41,372 nt of DNA, taken from NCBI GenBank assembly GCA_017857175.1, contig JAFMDS010000015.1, positions 1-41,372 of the forward strand, read 5' to 3'. The translations under genes and the position numbers were made by a program. This document shows, piece after piece, positions 9,668-17,408 of this stretch (position 1 is its first letter; every line of letters starts with the position of its first letter). This DNA is from Candidatus Nanopelagicales bacterium. Lineage in GTDB: Bacteria > Actinomycetota > Actinomycetes > S36-B12. The notes below the pieces were generated by a model. The model worked only from the letters and a program-made list of their open reading frames with translations. It was not told the origin of the DNA and did not search any database.

Positions 9668-9681
9668 GTTGAATATTCAAC
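9668..9681. promoter_or_regulatory. 14-bp perfect palindrome, probable repressor operator
   Basis: GTTGAATATTCAAC is a perfect dyad in the 157-base gap between the divergent nitroreductase and ParA-like genes, starting 19 bases before the nitroreductase ATG. TTGAA-centred dyads of this kind are typical binding sites of MarR-type regulators, which often control nitroreductases. No MarR gene lies in the window. The position favours control of the leftward nitroreductase rather than the ParA-like gene, whose start is 124 bases away. Confidence 0.55.
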
Positions 9682-9805
9682 AAATCGAGACCGTGGAAAT
9701 ACGGTGTGCACGGGTAGCCACCTTCAGTACCCTTGGGCGAACAAGTACAGTGCCATTGTCGCTTTGCCTGTAAATCTAGCCTCGCATCAACAAAGGGAGT
9801 CCCGT

Positions 9806-10570
9806 ATGACCACTGTCGTTTCTATTCACTCATTCCGTGGGGGCACCGGCAAAAGCAACACGACGTCAAACCTCGCTGCCCAGCTCACGGCAATGGGACA
9901 TCGCGTAGGCGTTGTAGACACAGATATTCAAAGCCCCGGTATCCACGTGCTTTTCGGTTTTTCTGACGATCTCGACAACACTTTAAATGACTATTTGTGG
10001 GGCAAAATCAAAATTGCTGATGCCGCCCACGAAGTCACACACATCATCTCCCAAGACACTCCCGTTGCCGAGGGTGGCGCGCTCTATCTCATTCCATCCA
10101 GTATGAAAGCTGGCGATATCGCACGGGTCCTGCGCGAGGGTTACGACGTTGGCACTCTCAACGATGGCTTCCGTGACTTGGCACGCGATCTCAATCTCGA
10201 CTACCTCCTCATTGACACCCACCCTGGTTTGAACGAAGAAACGTTGCTCTCCATCACGATCAGCGATGTCCTACTCCTTATCCTCCGCCCCGATCGCCAG
10301 GACTTCCAAGGAACCGCCGTGACCGTGGACGTTGCTCGCAAACTACAGGTGCCCAATTTGTTCCTCGTGGTGAACAAGGTTCCATCAAATATTGATACCG
10401 CGGATCTGCGGGAACAAATGAAAACTGCTTATGCTGCCGATGTGGCAGCGATCCTGCCGTTGTCTGAGGAAGTTGTTCAGAATGCTTCAGGTGGTCTGTT
10501 CTCACTCACCAGCCCGGATCATGATTGGTCCGCCCAAATCCGCGAAATTGCCACGGCTGTCACCCAGTAG
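9806..10570 (+). CDS. ParA/MinD-like P-loop ATPase with altered signature lysine (RGGTGKS)
   Basis: 254 residues from the ATG at 9806, which has a strong AAAGGGAG ribosome site (about 9793-9800); an upstream in-frame start at 9704 adds 34 unlikely residues. The N-terminus reads SIHSFRGGTGKSN (6-18): the deviant Walker A of ParA/MinD is KGGxGK(S/T), so the signature lysine that normally reaches across the dimer is Arg here. The rest is family-typical: VDTDIQSPGIHVLFGF (switch I region), LLIDTHPGLNEETL (Walker B region) and LFLVVNKVPS. Such ATPases position or regulate membrane-associated complexes. From memory, very similar FRGGTGKSN proteins occur in cyanobacteria, which was not checked. It is convergent with the GNAT gene, with a one-base gap between stops. 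Confidence 0.85.
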   Translation: MTTVVSIHSFRGGTGKSNTTSNLAAQLTAMGHRVGVVDTDIQSPGIHVLFGFSDDLDNTLNDYLWGKIKIADAAHEVTHIISQDTPVAEGGALYLIPSSMKAGDIARVLREGYDVGTLNDGFRDLARDLNLDYLLIDTHPGLNEETLLSITISDVLLLILRPDRQDFQGTAVTVDVARKLQVPNLFLVVNKVPSNIDTADLREQMKTAYAADVAAILPLSEEVVQNASGGLFSLTSPDHDWSAQIREIATAVTQ

Positions 10571-10571
10571 G

Positions 10572-11213
10572 TCAACCCGTGGCACGTTGCACAACAGCAT
10601 GGTCAGGCGGTAGGTCGTAGTGGTCCAACAAGAATGCGGAAGCACCTTTACGGCCCAACTCGGTCAAACTGTGTGCTGACATGTTGTAACCAACAAGTGT
10701 CATGTCAAAAAACTCTAGAGGTTCATGATCACGCCAATGCATTCCATGAAACGGTTCCGAATAAGTAATAGGAAGGGGTGAAAACCCCCATAATGCCCAG
10801 GACGGAAGTAATGCGGGCTCAGACTCTGCGACAACACCCAAACAAGATGCCCCAAGATCCAATGCAACGAGTTCTACAGCGTGTTCCACCAAAAACTGTG
10901 ACACCTTTGTGCCTCCAAACTCACGGCCCTGAAATTCCGGGGCGACCGCAAGAAAATGAATCAATCCAACTTTGCGATCCCTATTTGAGTGCACCACCAC
11001 GAATCCGGCAGGAATGTCATCAACTAAACAAAGCACTTGGTGCAAAACACATTTCTCTTGCTCCCTTGGAATCCTGGCATTTTCGCGCAGTTCATCCAGT
11101 ACATGTGGATGCTCTGGGAACGCTTGGGCATGTAACACGAGGAGTTCTTCCAAATGTGGAGCATCACTCACTCCTGCAAGTTCGATCACCTTTAAGTTGT
11201 TGCGCACCTGCAC
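10572..11213 (-). CDS. GNAT-family N-acetyltransferase
   Basis: 213 residues. The acetyl-CoA-binding core of the GNAT fold is visible: beta4 'GLIHFLAVAPEFQGREFGGTKV' region (about 100-121) holds the motif A pattern Q-G-x-x-x-G/G, followed by a helix and a further beta strand (ASCLGVVAES). The C-terminal 60 residues are not typical and may shape the acceptor site. The acceptor is unknown. A GTG start at 11213 is taken; a second in-frame GTG lies two codons in, and the short upstream leader shows no good ribosome site. It is divergent from the carrier gene, with 40 bases between starts, and convergent with the ParA-like gene, which suggests these three genes belong together. Confidence 0.8.
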   Translation of the reverse strand: MQVRNNLKVIELAGVSDAPHLEELLVLHAQAFPEHPHVLDELRENARIPREQEKCVLHQVLCLVDDIPAGFVVVHSNRDRKVGLIHFLAVAPEFQGREFGGTKVSQFLVEHAVELVALDLGASCLGVVAESEPALLPSWALWGFSPLPITYSEPFHGMHWRDHEPLEFFDMTLVGYNMSAHSLTELGRKGASAFLLDHYDLPPDHAVVQRATG

Positions 11214-11253
11214 ACACTAGCCCCATTTCTCCATTTCACGACAGGATAAATCC

Positions 11254-12696
11254 ATGAGAGAAGTACCACCGCCCGCAGAGAATGGTGAAGATGACCCCTG
11301 GGGTTTTGTGACAGACCGCGTCAAACGCGATCCAGTTACTCCTGACATTAGTGGAAATGATTCCGCTGCGACTGAATTAACAAAAGGCGCAAGGCTCAAT
11401 GATGCGGGTAGTGAAAGCGCAATGCAGGCATTACGCCGTCGCGCACGTCCACTCGCCATTGCGGCCGCATTGGTCTACCTATTCGGTTTGATGACTGAAG
11501 TTGTCATCGCCAGCAGGTTTGTGTCTGAACTTGGTCCCATCGCTCTGGTCATTATCTACCCCCTCGGTGCCATTGGACTTATTTCAGTAGCACTTGTGCA
11601 AATAAAATGGATCGATCGCATTCCCCGCGCGCGCGCATTCAAATTCGTTACCCTGGGCTACGGCGCCGCCTTTGTTATCGGCCTAATTTTCGTTGCGATT
11701 CCCTCAACAACAGTATGGGGCACGGGTGCCGTTTGGTTGATCGCCGATCAATTGAACTTCTTGCTTCCACTCATTGTCTGGGCGCTTATTGGTGACCTTT
11801 TCAATGCTGGTGAAGGGCGCAAGATTTACCCTTGGATCACTACCTGGCAATACGGGGGCCAACTCATTGGTCTCGCGATCCCCGCACTCGCACCATTACT
11901 CTTCATTCCACTTGGAATTCCTTTGCCATGGCTATTGGTTGTTTGCCCCATTGGAATAGTCGCTCTTGGATTCCTTTTACCGCGGGCCTTGAAGGATCGC
12001 TCCATCAGTCGGGGACATGGACGAGACGAAAGCCTCGGTGAGTCCTTCCGGTCTGCATGGCAGTTTGTTGGTGGTGTTAAAGCGTTTCGCGCCATGTTCG
12101 TTACATCAATATTTGTGTTCATTGCTGGTATGTCACTTGAGGCATCCTTTGTCAGTTCGGCTGACCGAATATTGGGTGATGCAGCCAAACTACAAATTGT
12201 CTATGGCGGAACCCTTGTTGTTGTATTCGCAATCGCAACAACTTTGCACCTTTTCTATACAACCAAACTATTAGAAAAATTCAATATTCCAGGCTCACTC
12301 ATGGTGTTGCCTATTTTCACGATCTCCGCTTCAATCGTGCTAATTGCGGGCCTAGCTTTCGATTTCTTGCCGGTTCTCATCATCGGAATTATCGCCTGGT
12401 GGGTGCCGCGCTGGAGTATCGATGAAGTCGCTCGCCGAGCATCACTAGCACTCGTCCCAGACGAAAAAAGGGCCCGCGTGTCATTCCTGGTTGATCTCGT
12501 GCCTTTCGCATCAGGACTGTTAGTGGCCGGTGGCATAACGTGGATCGTCGCGACCTTAGATCTACCGATCGCCGCCCCCGTTATTGCATTGCCATTTGCC
12601 ATCGTGGCACTGATCGCAGCGCAGATTATGCGAAAGAATTGGCAGGAATCACTCCTTGACCCAAGTTTGCGGCGACGCAAGCGGTTATCTGGGTAA
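11254..12696 (+). CDS. 12-TM carrier, MFS-like, Npt1/ADP-ATP-translocase-type
   Basis: 480 residues: a hydrophilic N-terminal tail of about 65 residues, then about 12 membrane helices. The second half carries features I associate with the Npt1-like branch of MFS proteins: a helix reading LFYTTKLLEKFNIPGSL (related to the LxxRFG pattern), and later SLALVPDEKRARVSFLVDLV followed by a helix, matching the P-E-x-R-A-R-V segment of that branch. In other bacteria these carriers are often fused or adjacent to HEAT repeats, cyclases or cNMP-binding domains, which fits the cNMP-binding gene nearby. The substrate is unknown. It is convergent with the sensor operon, whose last stop is 11 bases away. Confidence 0.65.
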   Translation: MREVPPPAENGEDDPWGFVTDRVKRDPVTPDISGNDSAATELTKGARLNDAGSESAMQALRRRARPLAIAAALVYLFGLMTEVVIASRFVSELGPIALVIIYPLGAIGLISVALVQIKWIDRIPRARAFKFVTLGYGAAFVIGLIFVAIPSTTVWGTGAVWLIADQLNFLLPLIVWALIGDLFNAGEGRKIYPWITTWQYGGQLIGLAIPALAPLLFIPLGIPLPWLLVVCPIGIVALGFLLPRALKDRSISRGHGRDESLGESFRSAWQFVGGVKAFRAMFVTSIFVFIAGMSLEASFVSSADRILGDAAKLQIVYGGTLVVVFAIATTLHLFYTTKLLEKFNIPGSLMVLPIFTISASIVLIAGLAFDFLPVLIIGIIAWWVPRWSIDEVARRASLALVPDEKRARVSFLVDLVPFASGLLVAGGITWIVATLDLPIAAPVIALPFAIVALIAAQIMRKNWQESLLDPSLRRRKRLSG

Positions 12697-12706
12697 CAAG
12701 GAACTA

Positions 12707-13786
12707 CTAGGTAGTTGCCAGACCGTCATCATCTGGCGCTGATTCCTTCATGCGACTACGCATTGTTTGAGCTCGCTCTGCAATTCCTGCAAAGAAGTCT
12801 GACTCAAGGATTTCAGCAACAGCAGCTTCCTTCTTGCTTGAATCAATTTCCACTTTGAGTCGGGTCACTTCCTGCGTCAGTTTCTTCTCACGAGATTGGA
12901 CCTTTTCAACCATCAGTGCAAATCGTTCACCTAAGGTCGCCAGCTCGTCTGGTATCAGTGTGTCTGTCACTGAACTCAAGTCAATGTCGTATTCACCATC
13001 GGCGATACGGGTGGTCACTGCGGTCAGTCGCTTAAGGGGCCGGGTCAGCCACGTGGACACCAGCAACACCAGTGCCAACAGTACGAGATAACTGATAACC
13101 AAGATCGGTACCACAACCGCAATTGCACCCTGACGTGTCTCATCCACATAAGTCAATGGGTAGTCGATGCCGAGTCCGGCAACTACGTCACCAGCCTGAT
13201 TCGTTACCGGCGTGTACGTTGAGATCCATCCACCATTTGTGTCGTAGTAGGGCTCCTCATTAGTTGTAGCCGAAAGACCTGCCGCCATGTTGTTGTAGGT
13301 TGTTTCACCCACGACGTCACTGACCGGCTGGCGATATTGCACGGTGAAGTTTGGGTCTGGATCAAGCGCAGACCACGACGTCAGCCATCGCAAGGTGCCA
13401 TCGTTTGGATCCATGAAATATGTGTAAGGGCTCGACTGTGGAACTATCTCACGAATGTCCATGAGTTCAGTATTCAATCGTTCGTACTCTTCAGCACTAG
13501 GACCAGATTGGAGGAAGGGGTTGTTTGTGTCCGCCTCTGTAACACTCGCCAAAAGTTCTTGCATGGATTCTGCATCCAACTGAATTGCTCCACCCACTGC
13601 AGTTTCCTTCAACTGCTGAACAACTTTCGCCTGTGCTTCATTGGTGACATAAAGAATAATGAAGTAAGCAAGCACACTAAAGATTAATGTGAACGCGAGT
13701 GTAAACGCGGTTACGAGCTTTAGTCTCAGACCTAGTTTGAGTCTTTTTTTGGTTGATTTCGATCCAACGGAACTTTCTTGACTCAC
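12707..13786 (-). CDS. Membrane sensor: extracytoplasmic sensor domain, HAMP, C-terminal coiled-coil motif, no output domain
   Basis: 359 residues. TM1 (about 24-47), an extracytoplasmic sensor domain (48-219; Cache-like, with a YTYFMDPNDG strand and a GWISTYTPVTNQAGDVVAG final strand), TM2 (220-245), HAMP (247-300; TRPLKRLTAVT...IADGEYD), then a coiled coil ending with VEIDSSKKE...VAEILES and about 30 more residues. The protein stops there: no kinase, cyclase, GGDEF or chemotaxis signalling domain. The C-terminal 40 residues match the neighbouring sensor closely. The GTG start at 13786 overlaps the upstream stop (GTGA). It is the last gene of the five-gene coupled operon. It probably signals through protein-protein contact of the shared tail; the ligand is unknown. 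Confidence 0.75.
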   Translation of the reverse strand: MSQESSVGSKSTKKRLKLGLRLKLVTAFTLAFTLIFSVLAYFIILYVTNEAQAKVVQQLKETAVGGAIQLDAESMQELLASVTEADTNNPFLQSGPSAEEYERLNTELMDIREIVPQSSPYTYFMDPNDGTLRWLTSWSALDPDPNFTVQYRQPVSDVVGETTYNNMAAGLSATTNEEPYYDTNGGWISTYTPVTNQAGDVVAGLGIDYPLTYVDETRQGAIAVVVPILVISYLVLLALVLLVSTWLTRPLKRLTAVTTRIADGEYDIDLSSVTDTLIPDELATLGERFALMVEKVQSREKKLTQEVTRLKVEIDSSKKEAAVAEILESDFFAGIAERAQTMRSRMKESAPDDDGLATT

Positions 13787-15198
13787 GTCCGGTCCCCATC
13801 TTCCTTGTGTCGCCTGCGAAACTCTTCCGCCTGGCTCTGGATGTTCCTGAAATACTCCGTGTCAGTGATCTCAGAGACCGCTGTTTCGACTTTACCCTTG
13901 TCAATTTCAACTCGAAGGATCGCCACCTGCTCGCGCAATTTGCGTTCGCGTTCAACGATTTCCACACCAATGTCTCGGAAGGTTCGAGCTAAATCTCCAA
14001 CTTCATCATTTCTTTGCGCTGCGGAATCCAAAATAGTTGGATCAAATTCACCGTTGGCAAGATCCTGAGCAGCTCGAGTAATGCTCGATACCGGCCGAAC
14101 AATACGACGACTGATGATTAAGCCACCTGCAAGTCCAATAATCAGCACGATGAAGCCAACAAGGGCCTGTTGTAACGCGAGTGAAAGCCCTGGAGCATTC
14201 AGCTCGCTCGCGGGGACGGCAGAAACCAATATCCACTCCAGTGGGGTGAACGTGGAAATATTAAGTTCCCACGCTTCCGTTTCTCCATTGCGCAAGGCCA
14301 CATCAACAGACTCCGTGACTAACTCACCATCTTGAGCCGGGGCAATGGCCACAATATTACTGGTCAATGCTCGCCCTTGATCTGAATTGGTAAGTACGGT
14401 CAAATCCCTATTGCTGGGTGAAACCACAACATCGGAATCACGATTCACAATGAAGAAGAAACCGTCATTACTAAACGTAACTTCAGAGAATGAAGCCGCG
14501 AGTACATCTTGAACTGCGACTAGTCGAGCTTGCGCAGCCGCATCAATGTCATCAACGTAAACGCCAGTTCCAATAATCCAGTCCCATGGTTCGTAATGAA
14601 AGACGTATCCGATTTTAGGTTTGGGCTCAGTTTCGTTGAGCCTGACCCACTGGTAATCGATGTATCCACTGCCCTCATTCAAAGCGATGTCCCTGATCTC
14701 TCGAAGGACAAATTTGCCATCGGCATCCTGCATGTCAATGAGATTCTGACCTTGGAACTTGGTGTCCGGGTGCGCGATTGCTGTCATTTCTGTGTTGTAG
14801 GTGAAAAAGTAGTCATCGTTGCCAAATCGGACGTTGCGCAACATGTTTTTTGCACGCTCTTGGGCATTGACCTGAGAAATTTGGCCCGACTCGACAGCTC
14901 CAACAAGTTGATCAAGGCCTGATATCAGGGGCTGACTTACATCTTTCAGTTCTGCCCGCCGCTGTTCCAAGGCAGCTTGACGGACAGCTTCCACATTGTC
15001 ATATTCGACTGAAATCAAAGTTGCAACCGAGGTGTGAATGTTGCTTACAGATTCACTGGACTCATTGAACATTGCTGTTTGCACACTACGAAGAGAGAAG
15101 GCGATCGTAATAACAGCCGACGCACCAAGAAGTACAGCTATCAGCAACGCTAAACGCTGGGATAGCGTGAATCGAGTTCGCCGAGAATCAGTTACCAC
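13783..15198 (-). CDS. Double-Cache membrane sensor with HAMP and shared C-terminal motif, no output domain
   Basis: 471 residues. TM1 (16-36), an sCache_2-type domain (about 60-220) with the diagnostic DDYFFTY, HPDTKFQGQNLIDM.DADG and EPWDWIIGTGVYVDDID elements, a second Cache-like lobe (240-330; DGFFFIVNRDSDVVVSP), TM2 (345-363), HAMP (365-418), and a coiled-coil tail (419-465) with VEIDKGKVE...VSEITDTEYF. sCache_2 domains commonly sense small carboxylates. It resembles a chemoreceptor cut off after HAMP. Its GTG start shares one base with the upstream stop (TAGTG) and its stop overlaps the next gene by four bases, so it sits inside a tightly coupled operon. Partner proteins that read its signal are not identified. 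Confidence 0.8.
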   Translation of the reverse strand: MVTDSRRTRFTLSQRLALLIAVLLGASAVITIAFSLRSVQTAMFNESSESVSNIHTSVATLISVEYDNVEAVRQAALEQRRAELKDVSQPLISGLDQLVGAVESGQISQVNAQERAKNMLRNVRFGNDDYFFTYNTEMTAIAHPDTKFQGQNLIDMQDADGKFVLREIRDIALNEGSGYIDYQWVRLNETEPKPKIGYVFHYEPWDWIIGTGVYVDDIDAAAQARLVAVQDVLAASFSEVTFSNDGFFFIVNRDSDVVVSPSNRDLTVLTNSDQGRALTSNIVAIAPAQDGELVTESVDVALRNGETEAWELNISTFTPLEWILVSAVPASELNAPGLSLALQQALVGFIVLIIGLAGGLIISRRIVRPVSSITRAAQDLANGEFDPTILDSAAQRNDEVGDLARTFRDIGVEIVERERKLREQVAILRVEIDKGKVETAVSEITDTEYFRNIQSQAEEFRRRHKEDGDRT

Positions 15199-17408
15199 TA
15201 CCCCAGACCGCCAATGCGATCCAAGATGTCAGCAGCGCCACTCTTCACCGCGCGCTTTTGCACCACAGAGAGAATGCCATCGGTTTCCCTGACCGCGCCG
15301 TCTTGGCGCAAGAGGTCGAGAGCTTTGCGCAATTCGGTTGGCTGCATCTCTGGAAGTATTTCTTGGAGTTGATCCTGCGACACTGAACCAGCCCTAAGGA
15401 TGGCTGAAACAATCTTGCGTTCCTCTGGAGTGCGGTCCAGCATCCCTGACATGCCCGCAGAGATTGCACCGCGACTCAGGCTCCGCACAACAACATCGTC
15501 AACAGCGGTCGCATCCTCAACCCGCTGTTCCCCCATGGTGAGGCGTAAGTCGCCGCAATGCATACCTGGGGCAAGAACAGCAACCCTTCGGGAGTTTCCT
15601 TCAGCGTCCCTCGTTGCTATTTCCACATGACCCGAAATCACAAAGATCACCCGGTCGGCGGGATCTCCAGCCCGGTAGAGAGGCATACCCGGCTCAAAGC
15701 GCTCCGTGACCAACTTGGCGTAGAGCGATTCTCCTGCGTCATCACCCAAACCGAGAACACTCAGATCCACGTCAGTGGTGAGCAGTCGACTTTCCCAGAG
15801 TCGGGAGTAGGCAGTGTCTGCAACGAGCAACTCCTGGTGAGTCCCCACCTGAGTTCCTCGAGAGTCAACGAATATCAGTCGTGACACATCGTGGGCTACA
15901 TCAACGTCCCTGGCCGTAAGTACAACGATGCCAATTCCTCGTGCTCGAATACTGGCGATCAAAGGTAAGGCAGTATCGCTGTCAGCCAGCGCGAGGATGG
16001 GGCCGATGAAGAGCACCTCAGGAGCGGCAGCAAGAGCACACGCCACCTCTAGTCGCTGCCGTTGGTTGACCGTCAATCGATTCCCCGCAGGGCCAATTTC
16101 TTCAAAACGTCGGTCCACTAACTCAGGTAATCCAACTGCCTCGAGTAGTTCACCCACCTGCTCCTCGGTGATGTCAGCATCCATTGCCCGTAGGAATGAC
16201 ATGGGTGAAGCATTGATGGTGAGTGGCTCAGCTGTGACATGTTGAACATGTGTATTGACATGGGGAAGGCGAAGCAGGTGACCATCGGTGGACATGCGCC
16301 AGTCCGCTGGATCATCACTTCCCGTCAAAATGGAAAGGTATGAGTCAATGTCGATTTCCGGTGTTGCCACGATTCCGATTACTGATCCCGGCTCAACCCC
16401 TAATGCATCCAGTGTGATGTCAGTGCGCAAGTGGCGCAGGTCAACCAACGGTGGTGGAATCTCACTGTCAAGCATGAGTTGATCAATGCGATTGCGACTT
16501 TCCAGGGCCAACTGCAAAGATCTTATCCAGACCGGGAGCGCCTCAAGGCCTTTAACCACAGATTCGATGTACAACAGTGATGCCGCCACTACCGCGATTT
16601 CATCCTCGCCCATTCCCACGGCAATAATGACGACAACAATCAACCCTGCGAGTCCGGCACTATGTGCCCCCGTGATCAGCCGCGTGGATAGGACACCTTG
16701 ACGGTGCCACGCATGGGCAAACTTTTCATTTCTCTTGTGGTACCGGGCTTCCATCCATCGAATTAAATGCAGACCACTGATTGGTTTGGCTGAGGTAACT
16801 GCTTCATCAACCACTTCACCGACACGGGTACGGGCCTCCAAAGCCTCTCTATCGGCTTTGAGCATTGCTCGACCAATGAAATGACGAATAACAATGAACA
16901 AAATGACTGCAATGAACATGGTCAGTCCGGCATTTGGTGCAATCACTGTGAGCAAAGACATGCTGATGATAATTCGAACTATTGATGGAATTCCATAGGC
17001 AAGAGTCTGCTCAAAAGCTTCTGCAACATTGTCCACGTCAGTTGTGTGACGTGCAACAATCGATGAACGCATCAGGCTCACAGATCCCTCTGACTTGCCA
17101 CGCATTAAGCGATCGAATACGCGCTCACGTAACACAGTGCCGCTGGTGATGGTCAAGTCATGTGCTCCGAGGTGGCCCCAGTGGCCAGCAACAAGTTGCA
17201 CGATCACCAGGGTGAGAAGAATCGCCACCGCGTTGGTGCTCCACTCCCCATGATGAAGAATCGATTCGACCTGTAGGGGAACGACAGCCTGCGTCGCCAA
17301 CATCACCACGAGGAGAAAAATTGTCCCAGCGAAGACTCGAGTTGTCCCTCGAAGGTTGACGCGATACCAACGCCACAGTCCGGCGTACGACGAGGATGAA
17401 TGTGCCAT
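15198..17408 (-). CDS. Pseudo-ABC exporter with degenerate nucleotide-binding domain fused to a cNMP-binding-like domain
   Basis: 736 residues. Residues 20-300 form a type-1 ABC-exporter membrane domain with about six helices. Residues 330-545 align to an ABC nucleotide-binding domain, but every catalytic motif is replaced: the Walker A position reads GIVATPEIDIDS (345-356, no GxxGxGKS), the signature is LTVNQ (445-449, not LSGGQ), Walker B/Glu is LFIGPILALAD (466-476, no DE), and the H-loop is LTARD (497-501, no His). ATP hydrolysis is therefore unlikely. Residues 565-650 are a Crp/cNMP-binding-like beta-roll (ERFEPGMPLYRAGDPADRV...ISGHVEI); its phosphate cassette is weak (GDLRLTMGEQRVEDA). 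A winged-helix-like segment (675-715) follows. It overlaps its neighbours by one base on each side. It probably acts as a membrane signalling scaffold. Confidence 0.75.
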   Translation of the reverse strand: MAHSSSSYAGLWRWYRVNLRGTTRVFAGTIFLLVVMLATQAVVPLQVESILHHGEWSTNAVAILLTLVIVQLVAGHWGHLGAHDLTITSGTVLRERVFDRLMRGKSEGSVSLMRSSIVARHTTDVDNVAEAFEQTLAYGIPSIVRIIISMSLLTVIAPNAGLTMFIAVILFIVIRHFIGRAMLKADREALEARTRVGEVVDEAVTSAKPISGLHLIRWMEARYHKRNEKFAHAWHRQGVLSTRLITGAHSAGLAGLIVVVIIAVGMGEDEIAVVAASLLYIESVVKGLEALPVWIRSLQLALESRNRIDQLMLDSEIPPPLVDLRHLRTDITLDALGVEPGSVIGIVATPEIDIDSYLSILTGSDDPADWRMSTDGHLLRLPHVNTHVQHVTAEPLTINASPMSFLRAMDADITEEQVGELLEAVGLPELVDRRFEEIGPAGNRLTVNQRQRLEVACALAAAPEVLFIGPILALADSDTALPLIASIRARGIGIVVLTARDVDVAHDVSRLIFVDSRGTQVGTHQELLVADTAYSRLWESRLLTTDVDLSVLGLGDDAGESLYAKLVTERFEPGMPLYRAGDPADRVIFVISGHVEIATRDAEGNSRRVAVLAPGMHCGDLRLTMGEQRVEDATAVDDVVVRSLSRGAISAGMSGMLDRTPEERKIVSAILRAGSVSQDQLQEILPEMQPTELRKALDLLRQDGAVRETDGILSVVQKRAVKSGAADILDRIGGLG

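Noticed and set aside
12702-12716. AACTAC-TAG-GTAGTT inverted repeat between the carrier and the sensor operon, considered as a terminator
   Set aside because: Six-base A/T-rich stem with a three-base loop and no T tract; too weak to call.
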